A DNA stretch of 64,000 bases from Lota lota (lineage: Eukaryota > Chordata > Actinopteri > Gadiformes > Lotidae), in contig JACYXH010000707.1 of NCBI GenBank assembly GCA_026745465.1, forward strand, positions 1 to 64,000, in the 5' to 3' direction. Made by a program: the position numbers and the translations under genes. Below the pieces are notes generated by a model. The model saw nothing but the letters and a program-made list of their open reading frames with translations. It was not told where the DNA came from and made no database searches. This document shows, piece by piece, positions 1 to 32,122 of this stretch. How positions within the stretch are numbered: position 1 is the stretch's first letter; the number at the start of each line of letters is the position of its first letter.

Positions 1-59
1 AATGCAATGACGTTAACAAATGGTATCATGCAAGTAGGGACGTAAACCCTCCCTGCTGC

Positions 60-112
60 TCAATGACATAAAACTCAAGTCGCTTAGGATGAAAGCATCT
101 GCCAAATGTGAG
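60..112 (+). repeat. SINE/L2 3' tail fragment in ATR intron 29
   Basis: CAAGTCGCTTAGGATGAAAG plus CATCTGCCAAATG, the conserved tail shared by the SINEs in this window. Confidence 0.5.
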
Positions 113-183
113 TAGAAACAGTACACCATCCTGGCCGCTGTAGTGTTTGTATGGTACACAATTCTCTCCGGGCCGTGTCTGAC

Positions 184-21084
<20,901 letters not shown>

Positions 21085-22669
21085 TTTTTTTGGTGTATAC
21101 AGTTTTTAACGTTAATGGAGTTCAAACAAAGTTCTTAACACAGCTCTCGTATATTCGTAACTTCATGCGAGGCTTATTTTGCCTGTTGAAAACTTTCGCT
21201 CCTGCTACGGCACGTAGCAAGGCTCATCCTAAACATATAACATTGCCAAACAGCGACTCCCTGTGGACATACCAAAGCTTTAATTTAATTTAAAGGACCA
21301 GCAGTGTGTAGCCTTTAGCGGTGAGGTTGCAGATTGCAAACAGCTGAATATGCTCCCCGTCCCTCACACCCCCCGGACCAATGTCAATTTATGATGGCAG
21401 ATTTTTATAATTGTTTTATTCCAATTAAGTTCTATTTTTCAATGGGTTGTCAAAGTTTCTACAGTGTGCATGAAATAACACGGTAAGAATGCACGCATTT
21501 TATTAGTCCATCTTCGGAACATTGTAGTTTCTCCACGGTAGACCCACGTCCATAACATCTGCTGTTCGTTGCATGATTACGTAGCCTAGTGTAATTGCAG
21601 TCTGATTATTTTAACTACACTGTTGTCTTTTCCTAAGTCCTTATGAATTCTCCTTCACATCTTTCCTTGACCTCCAGACGTTTTCCATCGAAGTCAAGGA
21701 AAAGTGGTTAGGAAAGGACATATGAGGTATTTTTGACTATTCGACCGGAGCCTCGTTTCTGTGGACGATTGATATCAATACCTTTGTACCTCCTAATCAG
21801 TTTCAATATCACTACACAAATTGCAGATATTAATGTCTACAATGCGGTTTGTTTATTTACAACATATGCCATCATCAAAATACTGATAGAGTATGTGGGT
21901 AATAATAACTGTAATCTTGGATCCAACAGTCCCATGATCTAAAGTCTGAGTAGACGATTATACGAGTATATGATAGGAAAGGCCAATAGGCCTTACATAT
22001 TTCCTATCATATGGCTTCCTTGGATTTCAAACGTTAACCCATTGTTATTCAGGTATTAATAATTAACAATAATAATAATAATAATAATAACAATAACATT
22101 ATTTCCCCCCTTTTAAAATAACATGGTATTCCCGATAAAATGTGTTATTTGTGAGTGTGTGCCTGGTTGTGTAATCTATTTGTTAACAAGACCAAGAATT
22201 TCTGGAAAGAGAAATTAAATATGTAATGTATTTTGTGGATTCTGTTTAATAATTAAATAATTATATTCCTAATTTTTCAGCATTTACAGACTTTTGCATT
22301 ATTCACATGTTCTTAATCGTAGTTTTGCAATTCTGGTGACAGAAGTAATATGATACAGATTACATCAAATGTAGTACAATACAATAACTTTATATGAACC
22401 TCCAAAATGATTTAACTGTTTAGTACTATCTAATAATGATTATATGCATAAACAACTCAGAGAATATGTACTAATAATATATAAACATTGAGTATTAGGG
22501 CTATTATTAGCAACAGTACTAGCATTATTATTAGCACTAGTGCTAATATTCAATGTTTATATATAAAAATGCATGGGGGGGAATTGTACATTATAAATAG
22601 AGGATTCAATGCTGTTTTATAGAGAGGGGAGGAGGATGTGTGTGTGTGTGTGTGGGGGGGGGGGGTTGA
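21085..22669. other. ATR-PLS1 intergenic region
   Basis: ATR promoter side with a repeat terminus (21287-21360), inverted repeats around 21640-21720 and 21970-22015, an AT-rich stretch, a palindrome (22476-22565) and, next to the PLS1 stop, a GT run plus G11. No gene recognised. Confidence 0.7.
21287..21360 (+). repeat. Terminal fragment of the CAGTGTGTAG repeat family, upstream of ATR
   Basis: Starts TTAAAGGACCAGCAGTGTGT and carries the GCGGTGAGGTTGCAGATTGC block of the element seen at 61380. It lies about 200 bp upstream of the ATR start codon, so it may sit in or near the promoter. Confidence 0.6.
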
Positions 22670-22808
22670 TCAGCGTTCGGCCCTCTTCATCCCGCGGCCC
22701 ATGAGGCAGGCAAACACGGTCAGAACCATCTTGGTGTTCACCTCCACTAGGTCGTCGGGAAGCGCGTAGACTCTGGCACCGATTTTACGAGCCATCGAGA
22801 TGGCGTAC
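22670..22808 (-). CDS. pls1: PLS1 coding exon 15 (stop)
   Basis: Residues 587-632, [25 protein letters not shown], stop TGA at 22672-22670. A C11 run and CA repeat follow the stop in the 3' UTR. No convincing AATAAA was found downstream. Confidence 0.94.
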
Positions 22809-23412
22809 CTGAGAATGGGCGGGGGGTTGGTAGAGAGAAAGGGAGAGAGGAAGGGGTTGGTAAAGAAAGAGTGGGAGACACAAAAGGGGGTGGGGGTAGA
22901 GAGAGAGTGAGATGGAGAGAACAAACTTCAGTAAAAAAAGTTACAAAAGTCTGTAATTAGATAGACAAACAGGTAGACAGACAGACAGATAGATAGACAT
23001 TGAGACAGACAGACAGACAGTTTTACTTGGCATTGTTGAGTTTGTCCGTGTTACTGAGGACTCCCTTCTCTGCTCTCTTGATCATCTCCTGCTTGACGGC
23101 ACTGGGAACAATGGTGTCGATCAGGTCCAGCACTGGTAGACTGGTACTAATCAGCTTGTCCTGTCACATACACACACGTGCGCATGCAGAGACAACACAC
23201 ACACATACATAGAGTCAACACACACACACACAAACAAGTACAAACACTAATATTGATGCAAACGCATACGTTGCACATATTCTTTCTTGCAATTTCTCTT
23301 TCTCCATTTTACCTCATTTTCTTCTTTCTTCCTTTCTCTGGTCCCCCTTTTCTCCCATTTTCCTTTCTCTCCCCTCTCTTTTATGTATGCATAAATCTTT
23401 ATCTAAATCGTA

Positions 23413-23456
<44 letters not shown>

Positions 23457-25647
23457 TCTCTCTCCCTCCCCTAATACACACACACAGAGGTTATTGTAAT
23501 CATACATTGAAGCTGGTGATCTGTGTGTTCTTGCGTCCTTGGCTCAACGTCGTGTTCACCCAGTTGAGGATGATATGATCCCCGATCTTCTGTCCTTCGC
23601 CAAGGTCTGAGAGTACCATCACTGTGTACCTGGAGCACACCAGAGCACCGAAACAAAACGTTGAGAGGTGAGTAGTGAGTTTGTACCTCCTCATTGGCTG
23701 CCAGAGCAGTGTAGTGTGTATGTACCTCCTCATCAGCTGCCAGAGCAGTGCCAGGGTGTGCAAGGTACTGCCCTCGTTCAGGTTCTCTCCTCCAACACCA
23801 ACCAATGAGAATTGAGCTGCAACCTTTCCCAGCTCTACAGCGTAGTTACAGTTCTCCAGCTATTTAATTGAAAAGAAAATGGAATAACTTAACTTTGTTT
23901 ACGATATCTGGAATCTGGAGAGCGTTCTATAAATATGACATATTTGAGAAATATATGTTTTACTGATTTAAGCCGCAATGTGTAACATTACAACTAGCTC
24001 GTAGTTTCAAATAAACCGAACATATCTGTAGTCAATGCTGATCGATTGTGATTTCCATAATGTTATCAATAAAATCATATTCTATACCTGATATATTCTC
24101 CCCCAAAGAAAAGGCTGACCACCCCATACCTCTCTCTTATTTACAAGAATCAAACTATTGACACTCCCTAAACCCTTCCCACTCACGCCACCCAGACAGC
24201 TGAGCTACACTGTGTCAGTCAGTTTGCGTAATACAGTGGCACAGGCAGTTAGAGTGGACAAAACATTATAATTGGGTTTTCTGAATTCTATTAGTATTCC
24301 ACCTACTAACGGGGATGGGCTTAATCTTATACATTGCAACTTTAAATATCGAGGTAAAATGAGTCAAATTAGTACTAATCCGGGACTACACACACAAACT
24401 CACACAGACATGAATGTGGAACCATGTAATTGTTAATACGTTAATATGTTAAACGTGACATATTTAGGTGTATTTCTGCTTGTTGTATCGCGTTACCTTC
24501 TTCATGTTAGCCCCTAAAACAGGGTATGGAGATGGGTTAACCTTCTTCCAGTTAACAGGGACGTTCACCTTCTCATAGAGCTGGAAAATCACCAGGCTGT
24601 CACGCAGATCCCTGTAACACACACACCAACGAGTTGTATTCATCACCAAACAACAAAAAAACAACAAAGAGTATAGCCCCTTCTCCCTGGTGGTCCAGAA
24701 ATGTATTGGTGTTTGAAAAGTTGTGAAGTATATTTACATCGTGTTAGAAGATTCCGTTTTGAGTACGAACTTCTGTAAAACTGCTGACTGATTAATATAA
24801 TTGTTAATATGTTTGACAAGAAATACCATGACTATTAGTAATATAATGGTTGAATTAAAACACACAGATAACAACATTAATTGTCTGATCTGGAATGGAT
24901 AAAAGTGTACTTTGTAATGAGTCATTCAAATATAATGATAATTTAAAAAGATAATGTTGATATCGATAAACCATAGGACCGGTTCTGTACCAGTACAGGT
25001 GATAATGTATAGAGATCAAAATATATGGCTAAGTCCTAGGTTGTTATCAACTACAGATGATAATGTGTAGAGAGTACACAACCATAGGTTGTGTACCAGT
25101 ACAGGTGATAATGTACAGAGATAATATGATTGTGATGTACCCTAGGATGTGCACCAGTGGAGGTGATAATTTATATTGATAATGTTGAGATTGATAAACC
25201 ATAGGTTGTGTACCAGTACAGATGATGGACGTAGGGAGATACACCCAGTGAGTTCATCCAGTTCCGGAAGGTTTTCTCCTCTCTGGACTCGGCTTGTGAA
25301 ACAAAACGAAACCAAACAGAAACAAAACAAGATGATGTAATACAACATTATCTTTAGTACTTTATCTAATCAAACAAGTGCCATAATACGGACACTAAAG
25401 TTTAAAAGAATACAGTGAGCTTTTTGTGTTGTTTTGGTCTAATAGTTTTATGATATTGTAGTTTTAAGTCATATTTGTTATGGAACACAATAATATTGCA
25501 TTCATAACCGGGTGATCACAAACAAAGTCAAAGTGGTGATTACACTTTTTCATTTTCATAGTTAACGGTTTTATTAACAACGTGTTCTCTCACCACAGTA
25601 AAAGCCCCATGTATGGCCCTTCATATGCATGTAAATGCCTATATACA

Positions 25648-25686
<39 letters not shown>

Positions 25687-27048
25687 AAACGTAGATCTAC
25701 ATGCTCATGTACCTCATTCATTCAATATAGGCAGATGTGAAAGTGCTATGTCAGCGATGCAGAGTCCACAGGGGACTCACACCTTTATGGAAGTTCCAAT
25801 CTGTGTTTATCATTAAGCAATCACTTGCATAACCAAGTGCGTAGAAAGGTGGTGTTGTGTGTGTATGTGTGTGTGTGTGTGCATGTGATGGCGGTGATTT
25901 CTTTACGTGAATATGCACGTGTGTCTCAAGCCGTGTCTGTATCTTAATGTGTATTTGCTTCTATGTGTGTGTATGTATGTGTTTATCTATGTGTGTGCCT
26001 GTATTGTCTGCTGCCTTTGTTTTGGTGAACATGGGAGAAGCAACTCACCCTCTATGTGCATGTCTGGGTCCACAAGGCCGTTGGACATCGGCAGCAAAGG
26101 GTACATGTGATACAGGTTGGCCACGAAGGCCAGGTTCAGCTTGCTGTTCCCAGATGTGACGTCATGAGGAGACACAAACTGCCTGCAGTCCATCCTGGAC
26201 GCCTGCTGGAGCATAAGCTCTGCCCTCTGGTCTAGGTCACTCTCCTGTATTATAATCATGATATTACTACTAGTGCAACTAGTACTACGAGTACTACAAT
26301 TAGTACTAGCACTGCTGAAAATTGAACTCTGCCCTCCGGTCCAGGTTACTCTCCTGTCTGATAGCTTTGCTTATAGCACTATTCATAATCATAATGATAT
26401 TACTACTAGTACTACTACTATAAATACTAGTATTAGTAAACTGCTGCAGTATGCTCCGTCCTCCAGTCTAAGTCATTCTCCTGTCAAACATCCCCGTTAC
26501 CACTTATAATTCATAAAACAATTATATAACTGCTAGTATAATAAGCCCTGGTACTTCTAGCACAATTATTACTACTACTACTACTACTTTTATTACTTAT
26601 GCTAGTGCTACGACTGCTACAATATTATTGGGGAGATGTAATCTTTTTTAATTCAAAGCATTATTACAAAGTGCATACAATTGCAGGGTTAATTGCCCCT
26701 CTCTAGCAGTTGAGCTAAACCACTAGATCACTCGTCTCCTCCGGTGTGGATGAAATGTTCACTGAGATGCAATGAAAGACTCACGTAGAGACCACTCATG
26801 TCAATGATCACAGCCAGCTCATCCTCTCGCTTTCCTTTAGGGGAGATCTGGTCCAACAGGTAGAAATAGGCCCTGGAGTCCTGCAGAGGTACGCAGGGTG
26901 CATTGGTCAATATCATTACAGGTTTGTGAGTTGGTTTGTGTTTTTGTGTGTTCCTTTGTTTCTGACTCTGTTTTGCTTTGATCGTCGTCTATTTTATTAT
27001 TTCTTTATGTATGTGTTGGTGTGAGAGAGAGAATGATTGAGTGTGTGA

Positions 27049-27090
<42 letters not shown>

Positions 27091-27330
27091 ATTTGTGTGT
27101 ATACTGTGTATATAATAATAATAATACATTAATATTTGTCATTGTATATTCACGATTTTCATTTTATATAGAGCTATTTAAGGTACTCAAAGACATTTAT
27201 ATATGTCTTTGATGATATAAAATGATATAAAAAATGATATATGATATAAAAAGTATACTGTAAATGCCTGCATACGTGTCTTTGTACGCTTGTGTTTACA
27301 TGTGTCCGTGTCTGTGTGTATGTGTGTCTG

Positions 27331-27368
<38 letters not shown>

Positions 27369-29546
27369 GATGTCCAGTGTGCACCTTGATGTCCTCGCTG
27401 AAGTTCCTGATGGACTTGGTGCCGGCATTGTGCAGGTGTGTGTTGACCCAGCGCAGGAGCAGCTCCTCGGGGGAGATAGACAGGAGGTGGTCCAGAGCCT
27501 CTCCCTCAGCCAGGAGACCAATCAGACCTACCCAGACACACACACGCACACGCACACATACACATAGACATACACAAATGTACTATTTAGTCATTGAGCA
27601 GATGCATCTATCCAAAGCGACTTAGAGTTCATTCAGATACATGTCATTAAGGAGCAGTTATGTCATCCTACTCAAGGATGGCTACAGGTTAGGCTACAGC
27701 CACTGGGGTATCAAATCCAGTAACTTTCGGCTGGGAGTCGAACACCCTATAGCCACTACACGATCTTGGCCCGTGTATAGAAGAAATATAGATAATCTCT
27801 ATGGACGTTGGCCGTTTGCATTCAGGTCGGTGTATTGTTAAATAATGCATATTGTTTCAAGTAGTGGTTTTAAAGAAAGACTACCTCACACTTTTCAAAG
27901 TATATTGCAATAATCATCCTGGATAAAGATCAAAGAACAAACTATTGAGTGAAACTAATAAATCAGTTTTATAGGAGTATTATGACACAGCTATTAAGTC
28001 ACAGTCTAAGTAGCAAAAAACAGCAAAGGACCAAGATAAGTTAAACGAGATCACATGCAAATCACAACATTATGCAGGGGGACAACTCTGACTGCCTGGG
28101 CACATTATGAAATGTTTATGTGTGTGTGTGTGGGTGTGTGTCTGTGTGTGTATGTGTATGTCTGCGGCTTTGTGTTTGTGTGTATGTGCATGTAACTGTG
28201 TCTGTGAATTTGTATATGCTTGTGTGTGTGTGTGTATATGTGTATCTGCATGCGTGTGTGGATATATCTGCATATGTGTGTGTGTATGTGTGTGTATATG
28301 TGTCGTCATGCTAACCCTCATTCCTGCTGATCTCGATGTTGGCCAGCAGGCCGGTCTTAATGATCTGCCAGAGAAGCCCCAGCACCAGGTGGGGTTTCCC
28401 AGCCATCAGATCATGGGCGTCGATGTTCACCACCGTGCAGCCGATGGCTGACGCCGAGTTCAGGGCTAGGTCCAGGTTCTCCTGAAGAAGAACGTGACGG
28501 ACCGCGTTTAGAGGTGCAATGCTAATACTTTCATTCATTCATTGGTTCGGTCATCCGTTCATCAATCTGTCTGTTCATTCATTAATTTGGATTATTTGTT
28601 AATTTGTCATTAAGTTGTGAATCAACTCAGCAAATCAACTATTCATTCATCAAATCATCAAATCATCAAATCATCAAATCATCAAATCATCAAATCGTCA
28701 AATCACCAAATTACCTTACCATCAATTAATTTATCAATTAGTTCATCACTTAATTTATTAATTAATCACCCATGCACTCATGGTTTTAGCCACTTCTGTG
28801 TTTTTTAAAGCCTGCCTCTGGGTGCAGTTAGTTCTCCCTGGTGTAGTTTCATTGGTTGATATCATGACATCGCCATGAACTAGTGTCCATTGATTGGTTG
28901 ATAGCATGATGACATCAGCATGTGTTCATATAGAGATGATGGACGAGTGCTTACAGTCATGGTGAAAGTGGATATCTTCTTGGTGTTGATGACTCTCTCG
29001 TCAATAGTGTCAGGCTGAGACAAGTTGACCATTTTACTGGAAACAAAACCAGTGAGAGAGTGAGTGAGCGAGAGAGAGTGAGTTATTCTACACCAATGTC
29101 AAAATTGGTCAATAACGTTTCATTGGTGTGCATTCATTTTCAATATGGGGAAACCTCTGCCTTTTAACAGTTTCAAATCAATGTGCTAACAACAACGGTC
29201 AAATAAACAATGTTACCAGATGTTGTGTCTGAGTGTGTATGGGTATGCATGTGTGTTACCAGAGTAGGATGCCGTCCCGTACAGACTTGAAGAGGCTGTC
29301 ATTGTGTGGGTTCATGGGCAGCAGGTGGCTGCAGTCTGGGTCCTTGGCCAGGGCCTTGTTGATCCAGTTAACAAACGCCACCTTCTCTTCATCTACACAC
29401 CCCCACAAACACACACACACACGCAGGTACACGCACACACACGCGCAGGCACACTCACACGCAGGTACACGCAGGCACACTCACACGCAGGTACACGCAG
29501 GCACACACACACACACCCACACACAGTACCAGGCAGAGGCACACGC

Positions 29547-29577
<31 letters not shown>

Positions 29578-30100
29578 TAAATACTTTTATTATGTTAACG
29601 TAAGAAAAGTCATTCTTGAACATAAACATTAACAGATGCAAAACTTAGTAGGATACTGTGTTCCATCATGTTAAGGAATACAGAAAGCAGCGCCTCTTAC
29701 AGATATGACAACTGCCAATATTGCAGACACAAAACAGTACATTGCACATAGACCCACATACACACACTTTCAGTACAAAATACACACACTCAACAGCCCA
29801 CTCAATGACAGGTAGGACACACACACACACTTGTGCATTTAGTTCTCACCGGAGTAGGAGTGCTGTGTTCCCTCGCTGGAGCTTCCCGACATCCCTCCAA
29901 ATGAGCGAATCCCGTCCCTCCTGGCGATGATCTTCCTAAAACTCTCACTGAACTCCTTACTCTTCAGCTCCTGGTAGATCTAGACATGCACGGGGCACCC
30001 AAGCACGCACACACACACAACCACACACACACACATACACGCACACACACATACACGCACACACACAAACACACAACCACACACACACAAGATGTGTTAG

Positions 30101-30138
<38 letters not shown>

Positions 30139-30595
30139 TGTGTGTGTGTACGTGTGTGTATGCAGGGGATCTTTGTATATGCGGTGACAAAGCGATGAAA
30201 TGGGAGCAATGGGCAAAGGACGGCAAGAACAAAGGATCAATAAAAGAAGGAAAGAAAGAAAGAAAGAAAAAAAGACAAGGAAAAACAAAGAAAGAAAGGA
30301 AGAAAGAACCAAAGCAACAAAAAAAGATAAATACAGATTGATTGTTTGAGTCATTCATTCATTTGTCCAGTCAACCAGTCAACCAATCAACTGAAAGAAA
30401 GAAGGGTGTGTTGGGGTTAATCCGTGGACATACAGACACAAACTCTTCGAAGCTGATCTTCTCATCCTTGTTGGTGTCTCCAGCGATGAAGGTCTCAATG
30501 ATCTCCCTCACCCTGTAGCCCGGCAGGGAGAAGCTGGCCTCCCGGAACAGCTCTTGCAGCTCAAAGTCACTCACATACCCACTGTTGTCAATGTC

Positions 30596-30636
<41 letters not shown>

Positions 30637-31113
30637 CGGCACTCAGAGTCATTTGTTACGTACATATGTACGATATAACTACTGATATTGTATTGTGGGT
30701 GGTAAATGAAAGAGCCTAAACTTTAAGCTGGTGTCTTTCCTCTTCCCCAAGGAGAGATTGTAGATGTGTTTCACATGCCAACACATAGGCAGGCACGCAC
30801 ACACACACACAGGTTTAATATACAATCTCAGCTTGTCCATGTAATGATTGACTGCTAAACTCCGCCCACCTCTCTGATAAACCTTTAGCACACACAGGGC
30901 ATGTCCTCAAAAACCTCTAAAACACATTGTTCTACAAGAAGACCTCTTTATGATCTTTGTGTAAAGGTTTCGCTACAGTTGGAATGTGAACCTGTACAAG
31001 TGAAGAGGTTTAGCTGTGTGAATGTGTGTGTGTGTGAGATACAGACCGATTTTGTTGAAGGCCTTTCTAAGGTCCTCCAGGTCATCTCTGGAGATCTGTG
31101 TGATGTTCTCCAT
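22670..31113 (-). CDS. pls1: Plastin-1 (fimbrin), complete coding region, 15 coding exons, 632 aa
   Basis: PLS1 is a calcium-modulated actin-bundling protein of microvilli and stereocilia. The protein starts [22 protein letters not shown]-hand loops run D23-E34 ([12 protein letters not shown]) and D62-E73 ([12 protein letters not shown]). Four calponin-homology domains in two actin-binding pairs follow (roughly residues 120-240, 260-375, 395-505 and 515-625), ending [25 protein letters not shown]. The length of 632 aa compares with about 629 in human. All fifteen exons are phase-consistent with GT-AG borders. The paralogues PLS3 and LCP1 are alternatives; the MEN start and the position beside ATR favour PLS1. 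It lies 1.6 kb upstream of ATR on the same strand and is divergent from GYG1. Three exon borders are embedded in tandem duplications. The promoter is not located with confidence. Confidence 0.95.
23027..23160 (-). CDS. pls1: PLS1 coding exon 14
   Basis: Residues 543-587, [27 protein letters not shown]. Donor GTAAAA. Transcript-sense GT repeats precede the acceptor. Confidence 0.93.
23506..23629 (-). CDS. pls1: PLS1 coding exon 13
   Basis: Residues 501-542, [20 protein letters not shown], start of CH4. Donor GTATGA. Confidence 0.93.
23687..23764. repeat. 39-bp tandem duplication of PLS1 coding exon 12 3' end
   Basis: 23687-23725 repeats 23726-23764, including the donor GTAC. Confidence 0.9.
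23726..23859 (-). CDS. pls1: PLS1 coding exon 12
   Basis: Residues 457-501, [20 protein letters not shown], ending [10 protein letters not shown]. Its last 39 nt plus donor are tandemly repeated in the intron. Confidence 0.93.
23971..24345. mobile_element. MITE-like element in PLS1 intron
   Basis: Imperfect inverted ends (GCAATGTGTAACATTA near 23975; CTTATACATTGCAACTTT near 24326) around 370 bp without coding capacity. Confidence 0.45.
24497..24611 (-). CDS. pls1: PLS1 coding exon 11
   Basis: Residues 418-456, [20 protein letters not shown], then [11 protein letters not shown]. Donor GTAACG. Confidence 0.93.
24961..25240. repeat. Tandem repeat of PLS1 coding exon 10 donor
   Basis: Five degenerate units sharing GTACCAGTACAGGTGATAAT-like sequence; the unit at 25206-25235 is the real exon end and donor. 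Confidence 0.8.
25214..25292 (-). CDS. pls1: PLS1 coding exon 10
   Basis: Residues 392-418, [20 protein letters not shown], start of CH3. Donor TG|GTACAC lies in the first unit of a degenerate tandem repeat continuing into the intron. Confidence 0.92.
26049..26244 (-). CDS. pls1: PLS1 coding exon 9
   Basis: Residues 327-392, [20 protein letters not shown], then [14 protein letters not shown]. Its 5' border is repeated twice more upstream in the intron. Confidence 0.94.
26215..26490. repeat. Three tandem copies of PLS1 coding exon 9 acceptor
   Basis: Real border at 26244/26245. Copies at 26353/26354 and 26480/26481 keep CAG|GAGA and about 25 nt of exon-like sequence. Confidence 0.85.
26785..26880 (-). 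CDS. pls1: PLS1 coding exon 8
   Basis: Residues 295-326, [25 protein letters not shown]. Acceptor CCTCTGCAG, donor GTGAGT. Confidence 0.94.
27385..27527 (-). CDS. pls1: PLS1 coding exon 7
   Basis: Residues 247-294, [20 protein letters not shown], start of CH2. It has GT-rich sequence before the acceptor and a CA repeat after the donor. Confidence 0.94.
27585..27778 (-). mobile_element. tRNA-derived SINE, near full length (PLS1 intron)
   Basis: On the minus strand it begins with a tRNA-like head (GTAGTGGCTATAGGG, then GTTCGACTCCCAGCC) and ends with the L2-type tail AAGTCGCTTTGGATAGATGC. Confidence 0.7.
28316..28481 (-). CDS. pls1: PLS1 coding exon 6
   Basis: Residues 192-247, [34 protein letters not shown]. 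Donor GTTAGC, followed by a long CA-rich stretch in transcript sense. Confidence 0.93.
28955..29036 (-). CDS. pls1: PLS1 coding exon 5
   Basis: Residues 164-191, [22 protein letters not shown]1 actin-binding surface. Donor GTAAGC. Confidence 0.93.
29260..29392 (-). CDS. pls1: PLS1 coding exon 4
   Basis: Residues 120-164, [20 protein letters not shown], start of CH1. Donor GTAACA. Confidence 0.94.
29393..29576. repeat. CA-rich tract (transcript-sense GT) before PLS1 coding exon 4
   Basis: Interrupted CA repeats with a nested CACACGCAGGTACACGCAGG higher-order unit. Confidence 0.9.
29850..29979 (-). CDS. pls1: PLS1 coding exon 3
   Basis: Residues 77-120, [20 protein letters not shown], ending [10 protein letters not shown], the linker before the first CH domain. 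Confidence 0.93.
30434..30594 (-). CDS. pls1: PLS1 coding exon 2 (EF-hands)
   Basis: Residues 23-76, [17 protein letters not shown] through [16 protein letters not shown]; both EF-hand loops have their acidic ligands. The acceptor is preceded by a TG repeat. Confidence 0.94.
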
Positions 31114-31137
31114 TCTGGTGCCTCCTGTGTTGTACAC
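31047..31137 (-). CDS. pls1: PLS1 coding exon 1 (5' UTR plus start)
   Basis: The acceptor GATCCAG ends at 31138. About 24 nt of 5' UTR precede the ATG at 31113-31111. Residues 1-23 reach the first EF-hand. Transcript-sense AC repeat follows the donor GTCTGT, and a GT repeat precedes the acceptor. Confidence 0.9.
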
Positions 31138-31511
31138 CTGGATCACACACACACACACACACACACACACAAAGATACAAACATATAAACACACACACAC
31201 ACACAAAGATACAAGCATATAAACACACATTTACACATACAAATATACAAACAGACACACACACACTCACACGCACTCACACACGCGCACATACACGCCA
31301 ACGTTGCATTAAGGATTATGTTTTCACATTGTTAACAGTTTTTAACTGATGAATATGAATAAGGAGGGGAAGGAGGTCAATGTAGACGATGCAGCATGTC
31401 AGATGATTGAGTGACAGTGATAAGGAAGTGGAAGACTCAAAACAGCAGCAGGTCCAAGAGTCCCAGGGCCACGGAGTAGAGTGTTCAGTAATCCATCTCA
31501 CACACGCATGC

Positions 31512-31891
31512 TGTTACGACCCTTGGTCAGAGTTGGAAGTTACACATGTTTCTGTTAATGTCCCTCCTGTGTCCATGTTTCCTTGCATGCTAGCCTGTTG
31601 ATATGTTTGTGTTTTGAGTTGATTAAATGATTGGTTAATTGGTGTGCGTGTTTAATGTGTGGGTGGGATCCCTGCGGATTGGCTTGCCAGGTGGCACCTA
31701 GGTTTTAAAATCTCCTTTAAAAGTTAAAGGAGTTTTTGTCCTCGTAAGTTCAGCTTTGTTCAGTTAAATCTAAAATAAATGACTTGTCTTCTGCATTCAA
31801 ACCTTGTTTGAGTGGCTATATTTGTGGGAAGCTGAGTAGGGAGGGGACAATGTCCATATTACTGGCTGGTTCCCCTAGGCCGGCCGTAACA
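31512..31891 (+). mobile_element. Solo LTR upstream of PLS1
   Basis: 380 bp starting TGTTACGACC and ending GGCCGTAACA, with 5-bp duplication CATGC on both sides (31507-31511, 31892-31896). Internal AATAAA near 31771. No internal retroelement genes are present, so this is a recombination product. It lies 375 bp upstream of the first PLS1 coding exon, opposite orientation. Confidence 0.85.
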
Positions 31892-31894
31892 CAT

Positions 31895-31947
<53 letters not shown>

Positions 31948-32086
31948 CTGTCATGGACAATATGAACTACATGTCACATAAAGCATATACACTTCTCTGC
32001 CATGTAGTTAATTAAATAAGCCTATGTATAAAGTCTCTTTGCACCCTCAAAGAGAGCTCCGTTCATCTAAGGACACTATTACCACG

Positions 32087-32122
32087 AGGGGAGGCAAGTT
32101 AAGGAAATAACTTGCCTCCCCT
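32087..32122. repeat. Perfect 15-bp hairpin
   Basis: AGGGGAGGCAAGTTA, 6-nt loop, inverted arm, between the solo LTR and a CA repeat. Confidence 0.85.
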
